From: Flavobacterium sp. DG2-3
GTDB lineage: Bacteria > Bacteroidota > Bacteroidia > Flavobacteriales > Flavobacteriaceae
NCBI RefSeq assembly: GCF_030730925.1
Contig: NZ_JAVAMB010000015.1
Location: 46,824 to 110,823, forward strand
Length of the DNA stretch: 64,000 bases
Reading direction: 5' to 3'
Numbering within the stretch: position 1 is the stretch's first letter; each line of letters starts with the position of its first letter. Shown piece after piece: positions 17,446 to 24,633 of the stretch. The notes beneath the pieces were generated by a model that was not told the DNA's origin, did not search any database, and was given only the letters and a program-made list of their open reading frames with translations. Made by a program: the position numbers and the translations under genes.

Positions 17446-18453
17446 ATGATTAATCTAAAAAAAGGAATTTTATTCACAGCGCTTTTTTCAAGCCTCTTTT
17501 TGATAAGCTGCAGCAATGATAATGATGATGATGATTTGATTGGAAACTGGATTAAAAAATCGGCTTTTGACGGTCCTGCAAGATCTAGTGCTACAAGCTT
17601 TGTAATTGGCGATTTTGCTTATGTAGTTGGCGGTTATACCGGAGATGTTTATTTAAAAGATTTATGGGTTTATAACTCAACTGGAGATTATTGGGAACAA
17701 AAAGCAGATTTTGGAGGCGTAGGAAGAAGTTCTGCATCTAGTTTTGCCTTAAACGAAAAAGGTTATGTGGGTCTTGGTTACGACGGAACAAACAAACTGA
17801 AAGATTTTTATCAGTACGATCCTACTGCAAATAGTTGGACACAAAAAACAGATTTTGCAGGAACAGCACGTTATGCTGCCGTAGGTTTTCAGGTCGGCGG
17901 AAAAGCGTATTTTGGAACAGGTTATGATGGAAATTATTTAAAAGATTTTTATCAATATGACGATCAGGCCAATACTTGGACCTTGGTAAATGGTTTCAGC
18001 GGAAACAAAAGACGTAATGCGACAGTTTTTACAATTGCAGACAAGGCTTATTTAGTAACTGGAGTAAACAATGGCGTTTATCAGGAAGATTTCTGGGAAT
18101 TTGACCCATCGACAGATGTGTGGACAAGAAAACGTGATATCGATAAAGATACAGACGATGATTACAGCTACAATGACGATTATGCTATTGTACGTTCTAA
18201 TGCTTCTAGTTTTTCTATGAATGGTTTAGGATATGTTGTAGGAGGTGAAAACATCAAAACCATTTGGGAATACAATCCATCAACTGATTTATGGACAGAA
18301 AGAACTCCAATGGAAGGCGCTACAAGAACAGATGCTGTCGGTTTCGCCATCAATAATCGCGGATTTTACATGTTAGGACGAATTGGCTCTACCTATTTTG
18401 ATGATGCATGGGAGTTTAAACCATTGGATGAACAAAGTGACGATGATAATTAA
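17446..18453 (+). CDS. Kelch-repeat surface lipoprotein
   Basis: A 335-residue lipoprotein with signal and lipobox LFLISCSNDNDDDD; Cys at about 22 is followed by a run of Asn/Asp. In Bacteroidetes, acidic residues after the lipid Cys often mark surface export. The body is about six Kelch repeats forming a beta propeller, each with a pattern such as GYTGDVYLKDLWVYNSTGD, then W and a double-Gly or FxG turn. Kelch propellers bind glycans or proteins; none of the catalytic residues of galactose oxidase is evident. Its last 11 bp overlap the DUF4907 gene. It resembles propeller lipoproteins near sugar or stress regulators. Confidence 0.85.
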   Translation: MINLKKGILFTALFSSLFLISCSNDNDDDDLIGNWIKKSAFDGPARSSATSFVIGDFAYVVGGYTGDVYLKDLWVYNSTGDYWEQKADFGGVGRSSASSFALNEKGYVGLGYDGTNKLKDFYQYDPTANSWTQKTDFAGTARYAAVGFQVGGKAYFGTGYDGNYLKDFYQYDDQANTWTLVNGFSGNKRRNATVFTIADKAYLVTGVNNGVYQEDFWEFDPSTDVWTRKRDIDKDTDDDYSYNDDYAIVRSNASSFSMNGLGYVVGGENIKTIWEYNPSTDLWTERTPMEGATRTDAVGFAINNRGFYMLGRIGSTYFDDAWEFKPLDEQSDDDN

Positions 18454-18769
18454 GAATAAACAATTCTTCTGGAGTAGCATCCAGAAGAGTTTAATTGTTT
18501 TTGCCATTCTTCTTTTTACAGCTTGCGCTAAAAAAGAAATCTTAACAACAGCTTCTTTTCAAACCGATTCTGGCTGGGGCTATACCATTGCCTACAAAGA
18601 AAAAGTTTTAATAAAACAATCAGTTATTCCTGTTATAAGCGACACTAAAAGTTTTGAAACAGAAACCGATGCTCTAAAAGTTGCATATCTTGTTAAGCAG
18701 AAACTCAAACAAAACTTATCTCCAACGGTAACCAAAAATGAATTAATTTTATTAAAAATAAAATTGTAA
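18443..18769 (+). CDS. DUF4907 family small lipoprotein
   Basis: Read from the ATG at 18443 this is 108 residues, beginning MIIKNKQFFWSS with a membrane-type signal and lipobox LLFTACAKKE. Earlier in-frame ATGs lie deep inside the Kelch gene and give no signal peptide. The mature part (TASFQTDSGWGYTIAYKEKVLIKQSVIP) matches DUF4907, a Bacteroidetes family of unknown function that I recall next to Kelch proteins. It overlaps the Kelch stop by 11 bp and its own stop abuts the next ATG (TAAATG), so translation of the Kelch, DUF4907 and kinase genes is coupled. Confidence 0.8.
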   Translation: MIIKNKQFFWSSIQKSLIVFAILLFTACAKKEILTTASFQTDSGWGYTIAYKEKVLIKQSVIPVISDTKSFETETDALKVAYLVKQKLKQNLSPTVTKNELILLKIKL

Positions 18770-19900
18770 ATGCAGATCGATACCATTAAAAATACAGGCT
18801 ATAACAAAATATTATTCCATTGTGCGATATGGATTTTCTTTATTTTGACTTCTTTAATTCAGTTTTACGAAAGTCCATTTAAGATCAATAACGATTTTTA
18901 TGCGCAGTGGATTACTGGAATTATTTTGTTTTATTTCAACTATTTTTATTTGGTTCCAAATTATTTGCTGCAAAAAAAATACTGGCTTTATTTTACGTTT
19001 GCTTTTGTTTTAATTGCTGTATTTATGGTTATCAGGCTACACTATTTTATTCCTGAAATTAGACATTTAAGACCCGAGAATATCGTACATGCCAGATTGG
19101 TCCCTCATAATTCTCATGGGCTTTTTGACCCAAAGTTTATGCCTAGAGAACGAATGACAGAAAGAGTAGAAATGAAACAGCCGCTTTTCTTTAAAATTGG
19201 GCCTTCATTTTTTTACATTCTTGTTATTACAATCTCTGCCATTATTAGAACATTAACTGAATTTTATAATAATCAGCAAAATAAACTGATTGCCGAAACG
19301 CATCGAACAAATACCGAATTAATTTACTTGCGCAAACAAACCAATCCGCATTTTTTATTTAATTCTTTAAACAGTATTTATTCTTTGGCACACAAAAAAT
19401 CTGATTTGGTCCCTGATGCCATCGTCACCTTGTCTGAACTTATGCGCTATATGCTGTATGAAACTGACAACAAAACGGTGGCTTTAGAAAAAGAAGTTAA
19501 TTACATTCAGAATTATATCGAACTACAAAAGCTGCGATTAAACAATATTGAAGACATTGTAATTAATGTTCACGGCGATACGAGAAACAAATTTATCGAG
19601 CCTCTATTATTGATTTCTTTTGTCGAAAATGCCTTTAAATATGGAACCGATTACAAAGGCGCAGCGCATGTAAAAATCAAAATTCTAATTATGGATAACA
19701 CTCTTGATTTCTGGATCGAAAATACCATTGAAAATTATGTGAAAGATCCAGAAAATTCGGGAATTGGATTGGTAAATATCCAAAGCCGTCTTGATCTTCT
19801 GTATCCGAACGCACACGAACTAACCATTACTCAGGATAACGAATATTACCGAGTTCATTTGAATTTAAAGTTAGACGAAATTAAAACCGCATTACATTAA
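18770..19900 (+). CDS. LytS-type sensor histidine kinase
   Basis: A 376-residue membrane sensor kinase. About four membrane segments occupy the first 165 residues (around 15-35, 43-62, 70-92 and 140-162), with an extracytoplasmic His- and Pro-rich loop between the third and fourth (about 93-139). The His_kinase domain (PF06580) follows with LRKQTNPHFLFNSLNSIYSLA, where the phospho-accepting His sits near residue 196. A degenerate ATPase domain has VENAFKYG and GIGLVNIQSRL. The partner regulator is encoded at 20730. It starts directly at the stop of the DUF4907 lipoprotein gene, which suggests that these surface proteins belong to the same sensory circuit (inference). Confidence 0.9.
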   Translation: MQIDTIKNTGYNKILFHCAIWIFFILTSLIQFYESPFKINNDFYAQWITGIILFYFNYFYLVPNYLLQKKYWLYFTFAFVLIAVFMVIRLHYFIPEIRHLRPENIVHARLVPHNSHGLFDPKFMPRERMTERVEMKQPLFFKIGPSFFYILVITISAIIRTLTEFYNNQQNKLIAETHRTNTELIYLRKQTNPHFLFNSLNSIYSLAHKKSDLVPDAIVTLSELMRYMLYETDNKTVALEKEVNYIQNYIELQKLRLNNIEDIVINVHGDTRNKFIEPLLLISFVENAFKYGTDYKGAAHVKIKILIMDNTLDFWIENTIENYVKDPENSGIGLVNIQSRLDLLYPNAHELTITQDNEYYRVHLNLKLDEIKTALH

Positions 19901-19912
19901 ACAAAACTGATT

Positions 19913-20623
19913 ATGGACAGAAAAAAATTTATCCGAAATGGTATTTTGGGCATTGCCTCATTGGCAACAGCTACCAAATTTTTAGAATCTTGTTCTAAAA
20001 GTGACAATGAAGAAACTGACTCGGCTAATTCTGGAGGCGGAAGCTGCAACGTTTCTCCTTCAGAAACAAAAGGTCCGTTTCCGATCAAAACTCCAAGTCA
20101 GCTGGTTTTAGAAAACATTAAATCTGACCGCGTTGGAATTGCCTTATTGATTAATTTAAAAATTGAGAACAAAAATAACAATTGCGAACCTCTTTCTGGT
20201 GCTTTAGTAGATATTTGGCATTGCGACAAAGATGGAAATTATTCAGAATATGGTGGAACACAAATGCAGCAAACCGATTATACGTCTGTTCATTTCTTGA
20301 GAGGAAGACAAACTTCCAATACGAGCGGAGAAGTTTCTTTTATATCAATTTATCCAGGCTGGTACCAAGGAAGAGCGCCTCACGTACACGTAGAAGTTCT
20401 GTCAAGCACAGGAAATTCTTTACTGGTAACACAGATTGCTTTTCCAGAAACAATTTCAAGCGAGGTATATTCCAGCACCAATTATGCTGCTCACGGGCAA
20501 GCAGATACTGCAAATACGAGAGATAATGTTTTTGCTGATAGCTTAGCCGATGAACTGGCAACCATAACAGGCAATCTTACGGATGGTTTTACACTAACGA
20601 AAACCATAACCGTAAACGCATAA
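19913..20623 (+). CDS. Intradiol-dioxygenase-fold lipoprotein
   Basis: A 236-residue protein with an N-terminal export signal (MDRKKFIRNGILGIASLATATKFLESC) whose Cys27 fits a lipobox. The intradiol ring-cleavage dioxygenase domain (PF00775) has SETKGPFPI (50-58), DIWHCDKDGNYSEY (100-113) and PGWYQGRAPHVHV (148-160). The four iron ligands of the family can be assigned as Tyr110, Tyr151, His157 and His159, so it may be active. Catechol dioxygenases are normally cytosolic, whereas this one is exported. Natural substrate unknown. It lies between the kinase and regulator genes of one two-component system, 12 bp after the kinase. Confidence 0.85.
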   Translation: MDRKKFIRNGILGIASLATATKFLESCSKSDNEETDSANSGGGSCNVSPSETKGPFPIKTPSQLVLENIKSDRVGIALLINLKIENKNNNCEPLSGALVDIWHCDKDGNYSEYGGTQMQQTDYTSVHFLRGRQTSNTSGEVSFISIYPGWYQGRAPHVHVEVLSSTGNSLLVTQIAFPETISSEVYSSTNYAAHGQADTANTRDNVFADSLADELATITGNLTDGFTLTKTITVNA

Positions 20624-20729
20624 TTTTGATTAGTTAAACCAGTATTTTATGAAAATTTTAAAACTTAATTTACTGGTTTCAAATTACTTTTGACTGCTAA
20701 ACAAATTTTAACAAATTAATTCAGAAAAG

Positions 20730-21446
20730 ATGAAATGTGTAATTATTGATGACGAACCTTTAGCTGTAGAATTATTGCAGGATTTTGTCAAAAAAGTAGA
20801 TACTCTCGAGCTGATAAACACTTTCAATAATGCTATTGATGCCGTTTCATTTATCAATCAGAATAATGTTGATCTGGTTTTTCTGGATATTCAGATGCCT
20901 CATTTTTCTGGAATTGATTTTTTAAATACTATAGAAAAAAAGCCTCTGGTTATTTTTACAACCGCCTATTCTGATTATGCTGTCGAAGGATTTAATCTTG
21001 GCGCAGTCGATTATTTGGTAAAACCAATTCCGTTTCATCGATTCTTAAAAGCGGTTGTAAGAGCACAGCAAGCTTTACAGCCTTCTGTGTCAAGTCAAAC
21101 AATTGCAGAAAACAACAATACACCCGAAATTCAACAAGATTTTATGTTTGTTCGAGCCGAATATGAAAATGTAAAATTGAATTTTGCCGATATTCTTTTT
21201 ATCGAAGGTTTAAAAGACTATGTCAAAATTTACACCACCGACAATAAGTTTACGCTGACTTTGATCAGTTTAATTAAATTGGAAAATTTACTTTCTAGTA
21301 AAGGTTTTGCTAGAATTCACAGATCGTATATTATCAATATCAAACACGTAAAATCGATTCAGAAAAACAAGGTTTTAATAAGCGATAAAAGAATCCCAAT
21401 CAGCGAAAGCTATAAGAATACTTTCTTCGAAAAAATCAACCTCTAA
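20730..21446 (+). CDS. LytTR-family response regulator
   Basis: A 238-residue regulator: receiver domain (1-118) with acidic pocket IIDDEP (5-10), phospho-accepting Asp53 in FLDIQMP, and the conserved Thr/Lys positions FTTAYSDYA and YLVKPI. The C-terminal LytTR DNA-binding domain (about 140-235) has ADILFIEGLKDYVKIYT and ARIHRSYIIN. It is the natural partner of the LytS-type kinase at 18770, with the dioxygenase gene in between. The 106-bp gap before it contains an AACCAGTA/TACTGGTT inverted repeat, which could be a weak hairpin or a binding site. A strong terminator follows at 21471-21515. Confidence 0.92.
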   Translation: MKCVIIDDEPLAVELLQDFVKKVDTLELINTFNNAIDAVSFINQNNVDLVFLDIQMPHFSGIDFLNTIEKKPLVIFTTAYSDYAVEGFNLGAVDYLVKPIPFHRFLKAVVRAQQALQPSVSSQTIAENNNTPEIQQDFMFVRAEYENVKLNFADILFIEGLKDYVKIYTTDNKFTLTLISLIKLENLLSSKGFARIHRSYIINIKHVKSIQKNKVLISDKRIPISESYKNTFFEKINL

Positions 21447-21470
21447 TTTTTTAAATTCCAAATAAAAAAT

Positions 21471-21515
21471 TCCAAATTCCAAAACTTGCTGAGCATTGGA
21501 ATTTGGATTTTTTTT
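21471..21515 (+). terminator. Terminator after the LytTR regulator gene
   Basis: TCCAAATTCCAA (21471-21482) and TTGGAATTTGGA (21496-21507) form a 12-bp perfect stem with a 13-nt loop, followed by TTTTTTTTATT. It lies 24 bp past the stop. It is GC-poor but long, and the convergent carbonic-anhydrase gene could use it only weakly. Confidence 0.8.
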
Positions 21516-21533
21516 ATTGGAATTTTTAAAAAT

Positions 21534-22049
21534 CTATTCTTCTTTGAACCAGCTCGAATACATTACATAATTATTCGAAATGCGTTCGATTTCACCTGCA
21601 AAATCAGACTGGTCAATGTCTTTTACTTTTTTGGCAGGAATTCCAGCATAAATTGTTCCCGAAGGTACAACCGTATTTTGTGTCACTACAGAGCCTGCGC
21701 CAATTATTGAATTACTTTCTATAACACAATTATCCATTACAATTGCCCCCATTCCGATTAAAACATTGTCGTGAATTGTACAACCGTGCACAATCGCGTT
21801 ATGCCCAATCGAAACGTTATTTCCTATAATTGTGGGATGTTTTTGGTACGTACAGTGAATTACGGCACCATCTTGTATGTTTACTTTGTTTCCGACTTTA
21901 ATGAAATGAACATCTCCCCTTACAACAGCATTAAACCAAACACTGCAAGAGGCTCCAAAAGTAACATCTCCAACAATGGTAGCATTTTCAGCCACATAAC
22001 AATCCTCTGGAATAAGAGGCGATTTTCCGTTTACAGATTTAATCAGCAT
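21534..22049 (-). CDS. Gamma-class carbonic anhydrase-like hexapeptide protein
   Basis: From the ATG at 22049 the protein has 171 residues and begins MLIKSVNGKSPLIPEDCYVAENA. A longer reading to 22151 would run into the neighbouring gene and adds an implausible hydrophobic stretch. The body is a left-handed beta helix of hexapeptide repeats (ATIVGDVTFG, VNIQDGAVIH, IGHNAIVHGC). The zinc ligands of the family are present as His65, His83 and His88, with the RGD motif (45-47). It belongs to the YrdA/PaaY group; carbonic anhydrase activity varies in this group, so the catalytic role is probable rather than proven. It follows the PorP/SprF gene by 10 bp on the same strand. Confidence 0.88.
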   Translation of the reverse strand: MLIKSVNGKSPLIPEDCYVAENATIVGDVTFGASCSVWFNAVVRGDVHFIKVGNKVNIQDGAVIHCTYQKHPTIIGNNVSIGHNAIVHGCTIHDNVLIGMGAIVMDNCVIESNSIIGAGSVVTQNTVVPSGTIYAGIPAKKVKDIDQSDFAGEIERISNNYVMYSSWFKEE

Positions 22050-22059
22050 AAAAATAAAT

Positions 22060-23049
22060 TTAGTTAATAGCAGGACAATTACAGTCGTAACGTGCTTTTC
22101 TGCAGAATAAATTAACTCCAAAAGTAATTTGGTGGTATCCTCCAGTATCAAACTTCACATCTCCCATAACTTGAGAATACGTATAAGCGAACATAAAATT
22201 CTTGAAATTTACTCCAATAATAGGAGTAAAATATTGCAGTTTTTGAGTTGATACACTATTTCCTGAAATATATTGCGCTCCGTCAAAAGCTCTTCTGTAG
22301 GATAACGCAGCCCAAAGACTTCCAAAATCCATATTTCTGTAGGCTTTCATATTCAAATCGAGTGTTTTTCCTTTCGTTTGGTCAAACAACTGAAAAAGAA
22401 TCGAAGGCTCCCAAGTCCAATTAGTATTTTTACCAAACACATAACCAGCACTCAATAAATATTTTCTCAAATTATTATTCTCATAATCTGAATATAAGTC
22501 TTTTCTAGTCTGTATCAAGCCCTGAACCGTTGCATGTGCATAAAAATCCAAATAATTATAAGATGCGCCGACATCCATCGTAAAATAGCTATCGGTAAGG
22601 ACAGAATTAGAAATAAGGGGATCTAAAGTAGGCCCAAATTTTGTTTCGTCTAACTGATTTTGCATTACGCCTCCGCTAATACCAAACGACAATTGATTCA
22701 AGTCTATTTCATCTCTCGAAAAAAGTATATGATGCGCATAAGTAAGCTTTAGCCCTTTTTGAGAATGATAACCGTTTTTATCGTTAAAAAGAATAATTCC
22801 GGCACCAGAACGTTCTCCTAATCTTCCGTTAAAACTTAAAGTCTGCAATGCTGGAGCATCTTCCTCTCCAAACCACTGTTTTCTGGCTGTTAATCTGATC
22901 TTGGCGCAGTTTGCAGCACCTGCCATTGAAGGGTGTATTAAGTAATAATTATCAGACAAATAATCCGAATAAACAGGTATTCCCTCTTGCGAATAAGAGT
23001 AAGAAACAGTAATGAGAAAAATTAATAAAACCTTGATTTTAAATTTCAT
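22060..23049 (-). CDS. PorP/SprF-family outer-membrane protein without adjacent adhesin
   Basis: A 329-residue protein of the type IX secretion PorP/SprF family: signal peptide (MKFKIKVLLIFLITVSYSYSQ), the mature start PVYSDYLSDNYYLIHPSMAG with the HPSMAG variant of the family NPAYAG motif, and barrel strands (RKQWFG, FNGRLGERSGAG). SprF-like proteins are needed for secretion or anchoring of type B CTD proteins and are usually encoded beside their client. None is adjacent here; the neighbours are a carbonic anhydrase and a NifU-like gene. The C-terminus ends in a Cys-rich tail (FCRKARYDCNCPAIN, four cysteines), unlike the second copy at 59462. Confidence 0.85.
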   Translation of the reverse strand: MKFKIKVLLIFLITVSYSYSQEGIPVYSDYLSDNYYLIHPSMAGAANCAKIRLTARKQWFGEEDAPALQTLSFNGRLGERSGAGIILFNDKNGYHSQKGLKLTYAHHILFSRDEIDLNQLSFGISGGVMQNQLDETKFGPTLDPLISNSVLTDSYFTMDVGASYNYLDFYAHATVQGLIQTRKDLYSDYENNNLRKYLLSAGYVFGKNTNWTWEPSILFQLFDQTKGKTLDLNMKAYRNMDFGSLWAALSYRRAFDGAQYISGNSVSTQKLQYFTPIIGVNFKNFMFAYTYSQVMGDVKFDTGGYHQITFGVNLFCRKARYDCNCPAIN

Positions 23050-23168
23050 AAAGGCAATTTTGTTTCTATATTATTTTCACTCTTGCAATTTAACACGATT
23101 TATTTGAAAAGAGTCTTAATTATTTCATTAAAAAATCAAATATAGCCATTAGTAGAAAATAACTTTAG

Positions 23169-23176
23169 TAAATTTG
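23169..23176 (+). promoter_or_regulatory. Candidate -7 element upstream of the NifU-like gene
   Basis: TAAATTTG matches TAnnTTTG exactly and ends 16 bp before the start codon at 23193. No TTTG element was found at the -33 position. Confidence 0.4.
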
Positions 23177-23192
23177 CAAAAAATATATAATC

Positions 23193-24092
23193 ATGACTAA
23201 AATCACTATAAAAGAGACCCAAAATCCAACTATATTAAAGTTTGAATTTGAAGACTTTATTACTCAAAATCAAAACTTTGAGTTCAAAAATATTGACGAA
23301 GCGCAAGCTTCTCCCCTAGCGCAGCAATTGTTCTATTTACCGTTTGTTAAGACCGTTTATATCTCTGGAAATTTTATAGCTATCGAAAGATACAGCATTG
23401 TAGATTGGGACGATGTAAAAGATGCTGTTGCAGAGCAAATAAGTGCTTTTGTTGACAAAGGTGGCGTTATCATCAAAATTGATGAAACTAAAACAAAAAA
23501 ACAGCCTATTACAGTATACGGAGAAACTACTCCAAATCCTTCTGCGTTGAAATTCGTAGTAAGCAGAATGCTGACTCGTAATGCCGTAGAATATAAAAAC
23601 ATCGATCAGACTGCTTCTTCTCCGCTAGCTCAGGAATTATTTAAATTCCCTTACGTGAAAGAGATTTTTATTGACGAAAACTATATTTCTGTTACTAAAT
23701 ATGAAATCAATGACTGGTCTGAAATCACTTTAGAACTAAGAACTTTTATTAAACAGTTTATCGAAAACGGAGGAACTGTTTTGGACGAAAGTCTTATCCA
23801 GACTGCTACAAAAAATGAAGTTACTAAAGATGAAGCTTTTGATAAACTGGATGTTACTTCTCAGCAAATCATCAATATCTTAGAAGAATATGTAAAACCT
23901 GCAGTAGCTGCTGATGGTGGAAACATTGCTTTTGAATCTTATAACGAAGATGATAAAACAGTAAAAGTATTGCTTCAAGGTGCGTGCAGCGGTTGCCCTT
24001 CATCTACTTTTACCTTAAAAAGCGGTATCGAAAACATGTTAAAAAGCATGCTAAATGATGAAGCTATTAAAGTAGAAGCGGTTAATGCTTAA
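23193..24092 (+). CDS. NifU-like Fe-S cluster scaffold with duplicated Nfu N-domain
   Basis: A 299-residue cytosolic protein. The Nfu N-terminal domain occurs twice: about 5-88 (TQNPTILKFEFEDF, SPLAQQLFYLPFVKTVYISGNF) and about 105-190 (TPNPSALKFVVSRM, SPLAQELFKFPYVKEIFIDENY). The C-terminal NifU domain (about 215-297) has VKPAVAADGGNI and the cluster-binding pair Cys265-x-x-Cys268 in GACSGCPSS. It would deliver Fe-S clusters to apoproteins. Most Nfu proteins have one N-domain, and the duplication is a feature I recall in Flavobacteriia. A strong terminator follows at 24114. Confidence 0.9.
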   Translation: MTKITIKETQNPTILKFEFEDFITQNQNFEFKNIDEAQASPLAQQLFYLPFVKTVYISGNFIAIERYSIVDWDDVKDAVAEQISAFVDKGGVIIKIDETKTKKQPITVYGETTPNPSALKFVVSRMLTRNAVEYKNIDQTASSPLAQELFKFPYVKEIFIDENYISVTKYEINDWSEITLELRTFIKQFIENGGTVLDESLIQTATKNEVTKDEAFDKLDVTSQQIINILEEYVKPAVAADGGNIAFESYNEDDKTVKVLLQGACSGCPSSTFTLKSGIENMLKSMLNDEAIKVEAVNA

Positions 24093-24113
24093 TTCCCTTA
24101 AAAATATAATATG

Positions 24114-24140
24114 AAGCGTCTCTTTGAGACGCTTTTTTTT
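24114..24140 (+). terminator. Terminator of the NifU-like gene
   Basis: AAGCGTCTC (24114-24122) and GAGACGCTT (24126-24134) form a 9-bp perfect stem with a 3-nt loop, followed by eight T. It lies 21 bp past the stop. It overlaps the end of the convergent lipoprotein gene (stop at 24139-24141) and could serve both. Confidence 0.9.
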
Positions 24141-24633
24141 ACTTAATTTTTTTAGCAGAATTAAATGGAAAATCTAGAGTGCCTTCATTAGCATTATATT
24201 TTTTACCATTTACTTCAAAAGACATTAACCTGCAAGTAATTGCCCATCCCCCCATTGTTCTTCCCATAGTATCAACTTTCATTTGCATATTCATAATTTC
24301 AAATACCAAAGAATCATCGAGCACAATCTTATAATTATACTTTACATTTAAATGATCAGGGATATCATTAAAAAAAATATTAAGTTTTCCATCTATTATG
24401 TTAGCATGTCTTAAATCGACCACTTTAAAAAAATCTTTATTTTCTGAATTTTTCTCAAAAAAATATAGATTCCCTTTTTGAGGCAAATAGTTACTTTCTC
24501 TAGGAAAGGAAAACGTATTACTAATTTGTCCATCATTATTACAATCAACTTTTTCTTTACAAGAGATAAAAATTATTGAAAAGAAAAAAAACAATAATTT
24601 TGAAAATAAACTATTGTGCTTCAATATAGCCAT
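24139..24633 (-). CDS. Lipoprotein, possible immunity protein of the broken effector gene upstream
   Basis: Read from the ATG at 24633 this is 164 residues, beginning MAILKHNSLFSK with a hydrophobic stretch and lipobox SIIFISCKEK. An earlier in-frame ATG at 24669 gives extra charged residues before the signal and is less likely. The start lies inside the last 23 bp of the effector frame, so the two were translationally coupled. The mature part has no domain I recognise; it has a GRTMGGWAITCRL segment and ends KYNANEGTLDFPFNSAKKIK. A lipoprotein overlapping a secreted cysteine peptidase-like gene fits a periplasmic immunity protein, but this is inference. Its own frame is intact. Confidence 0.6.
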   Translation of the reverse strand: MAILKHNSLFSKLLFFFFSIIFISCKEKVDCNNDGQISNTFSFPRESNYLPQKGNLYFFEKNSENKDFFKVVDLRHANIIDGKLNIFFNDIPDHLNVKYNYKIVLDDSLVFEIMNMQMKVDTMGRTMGGWAITCRLMSFEVNGKKYNANEGTLDFPFNSAKKIK

